This document shows, piece after piece, positions 1 through 9,200 of a stretch of DNA of 37,250 bases. The DNA comes from Candidatus Undinarchaeales archaeon (GTDB lineage: Archaea; SpSt-1190; JASMDC01): assembly GCA_030753015.1 (NCBI GenBank), contig JASMDC010000029.1:7002-44251 (forward strand), read 5' to 3'. Under the pieces are notes generated by a model. That model was not told the DNA's origin, searched no databases, and saw only the letters and a list, made by a program, of their open reading frames with translations. The position numbers were made by a program, and so were the translations under genes. Positions within the stretch are counted from its first letter, which is position 1; each line of letters begins with the position of its first letter.

Positions 1-1524
1 TACTGGTTCCTCCGGGGGAAGGTCGTGAGCATCCCATCGGTCGAAGCAATGGAGGGTATGCTCTCCTACCGCATCGCCGAGCTCATCGCCAAGGACCTCG
101 AGGAGTCCCGGGAGGACGCTCTGTGGATGGGATTCCCCGAGGTGAGCGTCCGTCTATACGACACGGGCTTGCTCGTGAAGGCCTCGATCGACGCCAAGGG
201 GAGCGAGGACGGCGAGCGGGGTCAGCTCACGAGCGAGCAGGAGGTGCCCCTGCACCTCAAGCCGCTCCGGGACCTTGCGGAGCGCTACGTACGAAACTAT
301 ACCGTCGAGCGCACCATCGAGGCGTCCCTGCTGAACGCCCTCATCCAGGACCCACGCATACCCGCGCCGCCCGGCATGGTCACCAAGAACCTGGGTTGCT
401 CGGAGCAGGAAGCGCTGGCCTACAAGCGCGATATGATCGCACCCATGCGCGAGAACGCAAGAATGGCCGTGGCCCTTGAGCTTCGGCGGTTGGCGGAGAG
501 CGACCTGGTCACGAGGGAAACAGAGTGGTCTATCGAGGCCGACGAACGTGGCCTTGAGTTCTCTCTTCTGGCCAACGAGGGCGTGCAGGCGGAGGGGCAT
601 GACTGGGAGAGCACAAACGTCGTGTACCACGTCCCGGCCCGTATGCCACACTCCGCTCTGGCCGAGGAGGGGATGTGCTCTTCTTATTACACGGTCGCCT
701 ACACCGCGCGGTTCCCGGTTGAGGTCACTATCACCGACCTCTCCAAACCCGGGATGCTGAAGGGCGTGGAGGGCTCGACCGCTACCCGCCCCCTGACGTT
801 CAAGATAATGCTCGGGATACTGGTGGAGCACAACGAACCCGACGCAGTCGACCTCAACATCACCCTGGACGAGAACGTCACCGACCTCTGCACAGGTGCG
901 TGCTCCCTGCGGGTCATCGTGGAGAACTCCAATGCAGGGCACATCTCCTTGGACACGTGCTCGTACGAGTACAGGGGCGAGGTTTTCAGTGCTCCGAACG
1001 TCCCGTGCGGTGTCCACTCCCTGGTCGTGGAGTCAGGGGAGCCCATCGGCCTTGCACGGTATGCCAAGCAGGTGAACATCGTGGGCAATTACACCGAGCA
1101 GATCGCGTTCACGGAACGGAGCACGGTGCTCGGCAAGGTGGTCGTGCGCGAGCGGGTCTACTGCACATCCTCGGGTACGGTGCGAGAGCTGGGTGACCGC
1201 CCCGCGGGGTTCGTCGATGGTGAGCCGCCCATGTACATCAAGGTGGTCATCCGCTCACTGGAAGGTGACGACCTGGAGACGCGATCCACCATAGCTGACG
1301 AGGACGGACGGTTCCTCCTCTCCGGCCTCGATCCGGGGAAGTACCTCGTCCTCGCCCGGAGTTCCCTCGACCTCACCAACATCCCCTCCTACAAGGTCCA
1401 GCCCGCCGCCTTCATCCAGGACGTCATGCCAGGACGGAACGAGATCGAGATAGTGCTCGAACCGCTCCTCATGGAGCTCGTCGATGACACCTATGTGGCT
1501 GTCAGCTCGCGCAAGGAATGCTGA
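1..1524 (+). CDS. Family B exported membrane-anchored protein, 5'-truncated (B1)
   Basis: The reading frame is open from base 1, so the gene starts upstream of the window; an internal GTG at 25 is not the start. The first visible residues (YWFLRGKVVSIPSVEAMEGM) align with positions about 95-115 of the complete paralogues at 4488 and 33843, so roughly 95 N-terminal residues, including the membrane segment, are missing. Visible parts are a helical/beta ectodomain, the family motif DLC-x-G-x-CS followed by a conserved C-x-Y-x-Y and PCG-x-H (about bases 886-1035), and a C-terminal Cna-B/transthyretin-like domain (ADEDGRFLLSGLDPGKY, about bases 1287-1337). It ends in KEC, matching the terminal cysteine of the other B proteins. 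Function is unknown; a surface structural role is inferred. By analogy with A1-B2 and A2-B3, an A-type gene probably lies just upstream. Confidence 0.85.
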   Translation, partial: YWFLRGKVVSIPSVEAMEGMLSYRIAELIAKDLEESREDALWMGFPEVSVRLYDTGLLVKASIDAKGSEDGERGQLTSEQEVPLHLKPLRDLAERYVRNYTVERTIEASLLNALIQDPRIPAPPGMVTKNLGCSEQEALAYKRDMIAPMRENARMAVALELRRLAESDLVTRETEWSIEADERGLEFSLLANEGVQAEGHDWESTNVVYHVPARMPHSALAEEGMCSSYYTVAYTARFPVEVTITDLSKPGMLKGVEGSTATRPLTFKIMLGILVEHNEPDAVDLNITLDENVTDLCTGACSLRVIVENSNAGHISLDTCSYEYRGEVFSAPNVPCGVHSLVVESGEPIGLARYAKQVNIVGNYTEQIAFTERSTVLGKVVVRERVYCTSSGTVRELGDRPAGFVDGEPPMYIKVVIRSLEGDDLETRSTIADEDGRFLLSGLDPGKYLVLARSSLDLTNIPSYKVQPAAFIQDVMPGRNEIEIVLEPLLMELVDDTYVAVSSRKEC

Positions 1525-1761
1525 CCCCCCGGAGGACGCCCACCCAGCGATACGTTGAACGGAATGATATTCTTCAGAGTTAGGTCAAAATAAGGACAAA
1601 TAGGCCGCAAGAACGTGTGTGGAACAACAGGCAACAATCGGCACAGGGTGGGTACCACGCCCAACGATTCGATGACAGGACCGCAACAACGCCCTAACAA
1701 CGCATATATATAGTTGCAGCCTACAAGTATGAGTGAGCTTATGCTCTAGAGTGGTCCCCTG
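1525..1761 (+). promoter_or_regulatory. Intergenic region with TATA promoter of the A1-B2-C1-C2-C3 operon
   Basis: This 237-bp gap has no convincing gene and is visibly more AT-rich than its flanks. A TATA-like element, CATATATATAG, lies at about 1702-1712. Transcription would start near 1735, giving a leader of about 27 nt before the ATG at 1762. No good Shine-Dalgarno is visible before that ATG. A near-perfect palindrome, GTGG-GTA-CCAC, lies at 1648-1658, about 50 bp upstream of the TATA element, and could be an operator; nothing proves it. A seven-codon frame (ATG at 1730) is too short to call. Confidence 0.6.
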
Positions 1762-4488
1762 ATGGGAAAGGTACGGTTGTTCACGGTTCTGATTGCAGTA
1801 TGTCTTGCGTTCCTGCCCTTAGCGGTAGGAGCAGCGAGTGCAGGTATCGAGGAGGTGGCCGACGTCTCGACATTAGCCCTGATACGTGGTAAGGTGACAT
1901 TTCATATGCCATCGGGCGCCGCCCCGCCACGTGATACCCTCGATGCAGTTTGTCGTCGGCTCACTGACGCGGTCTCTTGCATCCCGAGCGTCGTCGACTC
2001 GCCCGCGGGCTCTGATGTGAGCTTCAACGTCGACCTCCCTCATGATTTATCCATCATCTCCGCCGAGGGAGAGGGTCCGTCGCGTCTCGTTCTCCTCTCC
2101 AAGCTCCGTCCGGTCCAGTTCGCTCTCGGTGCCGGGTTCGGTGACATGACACGGGCCCTGAGCATCCGCTACCCGACCCATACCACTGTCGTGGAAGAGG
2201 TCAGGGACACCGAGATCACTGCGACCATCCCACTGGACATATCCGCTGCACGGGACCTCCCCCTCGCGGATCCAGGCCCCGTTTCCGTGGGCGAGGTGTT
2301 CAGCGTGCCAGCACCTGGGGGCGATATGTGCATCTTCGCCATCCTCGAGGGCTCGAGCGTCGCCGAGTCGCGCCTCGCGCCCGGCTGTCGCGATGCCGTG
2401 CTCTCCACCGCCGGGCTGAGCGCTGGTAGCTCGTACAAGCTTCTCGTCGTGTCTGTGGACGTCGGTGGCATCCGTGCCACTACCAAGGACCTGTTCCTCG
2501 AGAGCGTGGACAATCCGCTGGCCATGACGCTAGACCGTGACACAGTGGTCATGGGCGACCCCTTCACCATCGAGCTCGGCCTCACGTCAGAGTCGTGCAC
2601 GGTCACCCTCACAGATCCGTCAGGGGTCGTGGCCGACCGGCTAGAGCTCAGCGACTGCGACCGGATTCCCGTTGGGACCTCCTCCGGGCTGGCCCCCGGG
2701 AGGTATATAGTCAGGGTGGAGGCAAAGACCGGTGGCAAGGTCAGCACCGCAGCGCGAACCATCGAGGTACGCTCCGGCGGGATGGACGCCACTTCCATGA
2801 AGGTCGAGAAGCGTTCCTATCTTCCGGGCGAGACGGCGAGCATCCACGTGGACACCCCCGGCGACTACTGCTACACAGGCGTGTACAACATGGACAACAT
2901 CAAGGTCGGCGAGGACGCTTCCTTCGGGTGTGGTTCGTACGAGATGAAGCTCGACGAGGCCCTGCCTGCCGGCAAGTACCTCATAAAGACCGAGGTGTTC
3001 GACCGGGGCACACTCAAGGCCGTCGCCTCCACGTCCATCGAGGTCGAGGCGTGGGAGCCCCGCATGCGGACCACACAGGCCGAACTGTGCACACACGGGT
3101 TCATTGCTGTTGACGATCATAGGATCCAGTGCATCTCCGAGAGCGATACGTGTATACCCTCGTCCATCTCGGCTCCCTTCTGCGTGTGCTTTATCGAGGG
3201 CGATGCTCGGTCCGTGTGCGAGTACGGCGATTCCTGCACGTCCCAAGGATGCAAGCCACCAGTGGTCGCGAGCCCGTTCACAATCGTCCACGAGCTGAGC
3301 GGTCGATGTCTCGCGAGGCGTGGCGCCGATACGCTCACCTGTCTGGAGATCGGCGAGATCTGCGGCGACGAGTGTGTATGCCTCTCCGGCGACGGTTCGC
3401 CCATCTCCGCCTGCACGGACGGTCAGGCGTGCCAACCCGAGGGCTGCCGGACCGCCAACCTGGAGTTCAAGGTAGAGTCCCGTTCCGCCGACCATGTCCG
3501 GACCGACATCCTCCGGGGAGGCCTAACCGTGACCTGGGAGGGCACCGTCGACTTCGAGGGGCGTCGCCTCGAGACAGGTCCGCTCGCAGGGAAGGCGTTC
3601 ATCGGGCAGCTGGAGGCCGAGGCGTTCGATGCCTCGTTCGACAGGAATAAATGGGCCGTGAAGGCCGTGTTCAAGGGCGAGCTGGGGCCCGGTGTCCACG
3701 AGCTCTACCTCATGACCGAGCACGGTGGCTACACCCACGTGATCCGCAGGCCGTTCGAGGTCTGGTACCCGGTCGATGCGGGCGACCTCGAGGTCTCTCT
3801 AGAGCGCGTGACACCGCGCCAACTCTCCAGCAAGGAGATGGAGACGGGCACGACCATCGAGCTGGGAGCGCGCATCCGCGACGCCCGGGGGACCGATCTC
3901 GTCTACCTCCCCCAGGACGCATTCACGCTCAAGGCCGGCGGCGTGACCGCCGACTCCGTGGGCGCCGAGTACAGCCCGGTGTCGGGCATCTGGACCATCG
4001 TGGGCGACCTGTACGGGCGCTCGACGGGAGAGGACTCCGTCTCCCTCACCGCGGACTACCTGGGACGCCGGGGTTCGATAAAGGATACAATCTCAGTAGT
4101 GGAACGTATCCCGCTTGCGGTCCGCATCCTCAAGGTGGACCCGGGCACTCGTGACAAACCGCTCTTCTACATGCTCACCACCCTCGGCTTCGACCTGGAC
4201 GTCTTCCTCCACATCCGGGGCGCAGACCGCGTGGACAAGGAGAGCTTTGACATCCGTATGGGCGGCCATCGGGTCAAACCCGAGGACATCTCCTATATCG
4301 TCAGTTCGCTGGAGGGGACGCGCGTGCACATCACACGCGTGCGCCTCTGCCCGCCGGAGAAGCCCAATACGCTCGTCCCCTTGGTGGTGGGCGTGACCGT
4401 CGGTGGCAAGGCAGCCCAGGACACCACCACTGTCCTCATCAAGCGTAATCCGGGTAACTGGGACAACGTCGCGGAGGCGAGGTGCTGA
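1762..4488 (+). CDS. Family A secreted Cys-rich Ig-like repeat protein (A1)
   Basis: The 908-aa product begins with a cleavable signal peptide (hydrophobic residues 5-24, likely cut near GAASA). Residues about 30-170 form a beta domain ending in IRYPTHTTV, a motif shared exactly with A2 at 31042. Residues about 175-435 contain Ig/macroglobulin-like beta repeats with L-x-PGRY-x-V and SYLPGE motifs. Residues 443-562 hold two tandem eight-cysteine modules with a common framework (C-x10-13-C-x6-C-x3-9-C-x-C-x9-10-C-x5-C-x4-C). The rest, to about 900, is further beta domains, and the protein ends in ARC. There is no C-terminal membrane anchor. It is the first gene of the operon and overlaps B2 by one base. 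The role is unknown; secretion and disulfide cross-linking are inferred from the signal peptide and paired cysteines. Confidence 0.88.
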   Translation: MGKVRLFTVLIAVCLAFLPLAVGAASAGIEEVADVSTLALIRGKVTFHMPSGAAPPRDTLDAVCRRLTDAVSCIPSVVDSPAGSDVSFNVDLPHDLSIISAEGEGPSRLVLLSKLRPVQFALGAGFGDMTRALSIRYPTHTTVVEEVRDTEITATIPLDISAARDLPLADPGPVSVGEVFSVPAPGGDMCIFAILEGSSVAESRLAPGCRDAVLSTAGLSAGSSYKLLVVSVDVGGIRATTKDLFLESVDNPLAMTLDRDTVVMGDPFTIELGLTSESCTVTLTDPSGVVADRLELSDCDRIPVGTSSGLAPGRYIVRVEAKTGGKVSTAARTIEVRSGGMDATSMKVEKRSYLPGETASIHVDTPGDYCYTGVYNMDNIKVGEDASFGCGSYEMKLDEALPAGKYLIKTEVFDRGTLKAVASTSIEVEAWEPRMRTTQAELCTHGFIAVDDHRIQCISESDTCIPSSISAPFCVCFIEGDARSVCEYGDSCTSQGCKPPVVASPFTIVHELSGRCLARRGADTLTCLEIGEICGDECVCLSGDGSPISACTDGQACQPEGCRTANLEFKVESRSADHVRTDILRGGLTVTWEGTVDFEGRRLETGPLAGKAFIGQLEAEAFDASFDRNKWAVKAVFKGELGPGVHELYLMTEHGGYTHVIRRPFEVWYPVDAGDLEVSLERVTPRQLSSKEMETGTTIELGARIRDARGTDLVYLPQDAFTLKAGGVTADSVGAEYSPVSGIWTIVGDLYGRSTGEDSVSLTADYLGRRGSIKDTISVVERIPLAVRILKVDPGTRDKPLFYMLTTLGFDLDVFLHIRGADRVDKESFDIRMGGHRVKPEDISYIVSSLEGTRVHITRVRLCPPEKPNTLVPLVVGVTVGGKAAQDTTTVLIKRNPGNWDNVAEARC

Positions 4489-6290
4489 TGGCGTGTCGAC
4501 AGCGAGGCCAGTTGTCGATGATGGCGCTCATGGCCATCTCTCTGGTGATCATCGTTATCGTCGGGGGCTATCTCTATCAGGGCCGTACCGAGCGCGAGAT
4601 CAGGGTGGGACGTATCGCCTCCGAGTCGACCCGCGAGCTCCTCATCAAGCTCGAGCAGCAGGTGGACTCCTTCCTCACCGATTCCATGTACGAGACGGCG
4701 TACGAGATGGCAACACACGGAGGTTTCATCGCCGAGAACGTGCCCGAGCCGAACCATTACGGCGTGCCGTACCTGTTCTATCGCGGAAAGATCGTCAACG
4801 TACCGTCGGTGGAGGTCATGGAACAGATGTACGCCGATGAGGTTAAGCGGCGCTTGGAGACCAAGATCGCCGAGGTCCGACGCGAACTGGAGGGGCGGGT
4901 CATGCTCGCCGTTCCCGAGGTACAGATCACGATCATCGACGATGCCATCATGGCCAAGATGGAGCTGCCCGTCGAGGTGCAGGGCGAGGCCCAGGCCCGC
5001 TCGCGCATCCCTGTCTCCACAACGGTACCCCTGCGTATCAAGCGCCTGCGGGACATGGCCGAGCGGTACGTCCACGACTATGCCACCGTGCGCCGCATGG
5101 AGACGAGCATCCTCCATGGCATCACCAACGACGACCGTATCTCCAATCCTCCCGGCGGTGTCACCCGGACCATCCCCTGCGAGGGGAAGACCATCTTCCG
5201 TACCAAGAAGGAACTGGTCACGCCCTTCAGGGAGAACACACAGCTCTCAGTGTCCTTGGAGCTCAAGCGCGTGCGCGAGAACAAGGATCTGACCGCCGAC
5301 CATATCGAGTGGGACGTGGACCTCAATCCCCGCGAGATCGATTTTAGCTTCCTCGCGAACGAGGATGAGGGGGACTTCAAGAGCACGGACGTCATCTACT
5401 TCGTTCCCATCCCCTTCGCCATGTTCGACCTGCGCGACGGGCTGTGCTTCTCAAAGTACTTCGTCCACTATGACGTCAATTTCCCCGTGCGCTACACCAT
5501 CCGTGACATCATGCCCACGGCCCAGGTCATCGGGAGCGAGACCAAGCTCGAAGTGCGCCCCCTGGAGTTCCAGTTCTACATGATGCCGCTGCTCGAGGGC
5601 GAGGACGCTTTCGCCGTCGATCCGACCGTCAAGGCGTCCCAGACGATGGACGACATGTGTCAGGGCTCCTGCTCGATCGACCTCACCATCACCAACTCCG
5701 ACGCGGGGACCGTGTGGCTCGACTCCTGCAAGTACCGCTACTCCGGTGGCCGCATCTCCCGAGAGGGGGTAGTGTGCAAGCTGCATACCATGGTAATAGA
5801 GCCAGATGCCCAGTTCAACCTTGCCAAGCATGTGGCCCAGGTGAACATCGTCGGCGCCTACCGCGAGATGATCACGCTCAAACCCTTCGCCACCATTTCT
5901 GGCACCATCGGCGAGAACCAGCGGGTGTACTGCACACGGACGCGCTCGGTGCTGGAGCGGGGTACAGAGCCGCTGGGCTCGATGGAGGGAGGTGCCGGCG
6001 GGTCCGTCGAGGTCATCTTCCAGCCCCTCTCCCCGCGCATCGAGCGCAGGCGTGCCGTGGCGGACGAGAAAGGGGAGTACCTGCTCTCCTTCATCGTCCC
6101 AGGCCGCTACCTCGTCATGGCCTTCCCCTCGCGCGACGATTCGGGGATGCCCTATGGTACGGTGGAATCGAAGGGGATGATCTATGAAGTAAAGGAGGGA
6201 AAGAACACACTCGACATTACACTGGAGCCGTTGGGCGTCCAGAAAGTGGGAAACGACTACGTGCGAGTATCGGCAACGGAGGACTGTTAA
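4488..6290 (+). CDS. Family B membrane-anchored surface protein (B2)
   Basis: The ATG at 4488 (MACRQRGQ) is preferred over a GTG six bases earlier because GAGGTG lies just upstream and the ATG overlaps the A1 stop (TGATG). The product is 600 aa. The N-terminus has RGQLSMMAL followed by a hydrophobic stretch (residues about 12-32). This resembles archaeal class III (prepilin/EppA-type) signals but lacks the usual Glu at +5, so it may stay as an uncleaved anchor. A charged helical stalk (about 33-80) leads into a beta ectodomain with motif DMCQGSCS at about 388-395 and paired cysteines. A Cna-B/transthyretin-like domain (about 505-582, DEKGEYLLSFIVPGRY) precedes the terminal EDC. It lies between A1 and C1, one base from C1, so the three are probably co-translated. 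It is likely the membrane-tethered part of the assembly. Confidence 0.87.
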   Translation: MACRQRGQLSMMALMAISLVIIVIVGGYLYQGRTEREIRVGRIASESTRELLIKLEQQVDSFLTDSMYETAYEMATHGGFIAENVPEPNHYGVPYLFYRGKIVNVPSVEVMEQMYADEVKRRLETKIAEVRRELEGRVMLAVPEVQITIIDDAIMAKMELPVEVQGEAQARSRIPVSTTVPLRIKRLRDMAERYVHDYATVRRMETSILHGITNDDRISNPPGGVTRTIPCEGKTIFRTKKELVTPFRENTQLSVSLELKRVRENKDLTADHIEWDVDLNPREIDFSFLANEDEGDFKSTDVIYFVPIPFAMFDLRDGLCFSKYFVHYDVNFPVRYTIRDIMPTAQVIGSETKLEVRPLEFQFYMMPLLEGEDAFAVDPTVKASQTMDDMCQGSCSIDLTITNSDAGTVWLDSCKYRYSGGRISREGVVCKLHTMVIEPDAQFNLAKHVAQVNIVGAYREMITLKPFATISGTIGENQRVYCTRTRSVLERGTEPLGSMEGGAGGSVEVIFQPLSPRIERRRAVADEKGEYLLSFIVPGRYLVMAFPSRDDSGMPYGTVESKGMIYEVKEGKNTLDITLEPLGVQKVGNDYVRVSATEDC

Positions 6291-6291
6291 C

Positions 6292-9200
6292 ATGGTACGG
6301 GATACCGTCCTTGCCGTCATCCTCGCCGCCGCTCTTATGACGGTGACGGGCCTGGGGGCCACACAATGTATCAACAAGGAGTATGCGCCGCCGTGCGAGG
6401 GCATCGATTGCGATGCTCCCGGCTGGAGGCTGCCTACCGTCGGGTTCGACGATGACGGCGCCACCACCATCTCGACCGGTACCGTGACCGCGAACGTCGG
6501 GCCGGACCAGGTGATGCGCGGACTTGTCATCGATGGCGGGGAGGTGAAGGTGGACATCGGTCAGGAGGGGGTCGACCACGTCATGCTCGTCACCGATACA
6601 GGGAACCGCATCAAGGTGGCCCGGGACGGTAGCGTGGACATAGAGGACGGCTCCTACACTCTCACCGACGGTACGCCCATCCAGGTCATCGGCGGCCGTA
6701 TGCGGCTCACCGAGCCACAGGTATTCTCGTCGGGGAACGTGGACGTCACCATCGACAATGAGGGAGTCGAATGGATCACCATGAGGACCGACGAGGGCAA
6801 TCAGATCACCGTGATGGCTGACGGTGATACAACCTTCGACGACGGTAACTATCGGCTCCTGGATGGCACCGAGGTGCGTATCGAGGGAGGATCGGTCCAG
6901 CTCCCCTCCTCCATGGAGTACGGCAGCGAGGACGGGACTGTCTCGGTCTCGGTGGGTAACAACGGCCTGGACGGATTCGTCATCATCCCCCCGAGCGGCG
7001 GGAGCATCCGCATCGACGACGACGGTGACCTCAGGGCCGATGACGGCGTGTACACGATCGACGGCCGGACGGTCCGTTCCGTGGACGGTAGACTGCCCTC
7101 GGGCACCATCTCGCTCGGTCCCGGCGCATCATTCGACCTCGACTATGACGTGGCTGACCGGTTCTCCGGTCGGTTCGACGGTCCGGCAGGTGCCATCACG
7201 TTCCAGGACGGGAGACCTTCAGGTCGCCTTGACCTCAGGCGCGATGGACGGGAGTTCACATTGGACCTTGACAGGGGCGACGGCGCCTTTAACTTCGCTG
7301 GTCCCGATGGGGACGCGGCCACATCCTTCGACCGCCGTGGTGTCGTGGGCGCGACCATTGACATGGGCGGAGGTGCACAGATCACCATGGGTCAGGGTCC
7401 TTTCGGTGGGAACATGGCCATCGACATGAACCTCGATGGACAGCACATCACATTCGATCCCCAGCACGGTCCAAGCGGCAAGATCGCGGCGAACAAGGAC
7501 GGGGCAAACTACGCCATCAACCTCGACCAGGGCGCCGGCCATGTGAGTCTTGCGGATGGTACGTTCGACATGTCCTTCGATCCCCAGCGGGGCATGATCG
7601 ACGGCTCCATCCGTGTGAACGAGAACGGTGTCAACGCCGATATCGACCTTACCGGCGCAGGTCCCCGCGGTCGCATCGACTTCGGGGACGGCGGAGGTAT
7701 CACTTTCGGCCCCAACGGCTTCGACGGGGGATTCTCCACCGGCGACGGCGATAACAAGATCGACTTCGACTTCGGACCCGGGGGCATCGGTGTCAAGGGG
7801 ATGGCAGACGGGAACAAGTTCGACTTCGGTCTCGGCCCCAACGGCTTCGACGGGGGCATGAACCTCGGAGGGGACAAGGGCGGAGGCGGGAAAGGGTTCG
7901 ACATCGGCCAGCTCGGCAAGGTGCTCGGCTCCTTCCCCATGCAGGGCGGCGGACGTGCGTCCTTCACGCCCCAGGGGACCGCGCTCCAGTACGGCCCCTC
8001 CACGGTGAAGCTGGACAACGGTGCCATCTCCACCGAGACGACGAAGCCCGAGACGGGCGCCGGCCAGGATGCAGGCCAGGAGGATAGCGGTGAGAAGGGC
8101 ATGAACGTCTGCACGCCCAGGCTGCTCTCCCGACCCCAGACCGCTGGCGGAGGAGGCCCGCCCATGGACCCCTCGCTCACCGACTGCGATCCCAAGCGGA
8201 CCGCCGTGAACCAGCGGGAGCACGTCGACAAGCTCGTCAACGACTTCAACCGCGCCAATGAGTACTACTCCACCATGCTCGCGAATCTCGAGACCATTCG
8301 GAAGGGATTCGAGCAGTGGTGCCAGAACTGCCAGAAGGCCACACAGGAGTTCATACAGAAGCGGTACATGCCCTGCGGCGGGAAGCTCGCTATGAATCCC
8401 ACTCCGGCCAAGGTAGCCGCCGATCCTACCTTCGGCCCCGAGATCTGCGGCGAGTCGGTGAAGACACTGTGCGCGCCCGACAACAAGGAGACAGCGGAAT
8501 GCACTGCCAACACCAAACCCTTGGACAACGCCAAGGCCTGCCCCCTGTGTCTGACGGTGAACTGCGTGTTCGGGGACAAGTGCGAGATCGGCTTCCCGAA
8601 CAACAAGGGCGCCGGGAAGGAGCAGCAGCCGAAGGAGGACGAGGCTGGCTCCGGTGGCGAGAAGGGCAGCGAGGAGGACGAGAAGGCCAAATCGGAGGCA
8701 TGCGGTGCCCAGAGCGGTGAGCAGCCTCCTAGCGGACAGCAGCCCCCTGGCGGTGCCCAGCCCCCCGGTGGTCAGCAGCCTCCGGGTGGTCAGCAGCCCC
8801 CTGGCGGTAAACAGCCCGGCGGTGGCGGTCTGCCCTTCGACCCGAGCGGCATGTTCAAGCCCAAAGAGGACGAGAAGGATGAGCCCGAACCGACTCCCCA
8901 GCCTACACCCGAACCTGAGACCGATGAGCCCCTGGACGAGGTCCCACCCGAGGAGGCACCTCTCGAGGGACAGTCGGAGAACACAGAGTCGTCGTGCACC
9001 TGCGAGGGTACCTACGAGCCGGTGTGCGGTACCGACGGACGCACCTACATCAACCGGTGCATCGCCGGATGCTTCAAGGTGGAGGTGGCCCATGACGCCG
9101 CCTGTGACGAGTGGTGTGAGACCGATGCGGACTGCATCCCCGAGCGCTGCTGTGCTACCGAGACCAAGTGCGTGTGCGTCAACAACCGATGCCAGCGCGG

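Noticed and set aside
8716-8829. CRISPR-like or direct DNA repeat
   Set aside because: The repeats are short, imperfect, in frame, without unique spacers, and encode a Pro/Gly/Gln linker.
7219-9093. A 624-aa open frame on the minus strand inside C1, and similar long antisense frames (for example in A2 and C3)
   Set aside because: They are mirror frames caused by high GC at third positions. Their residues show no domain pattern, and the opposite strand has strongly supported coding with paralogues.
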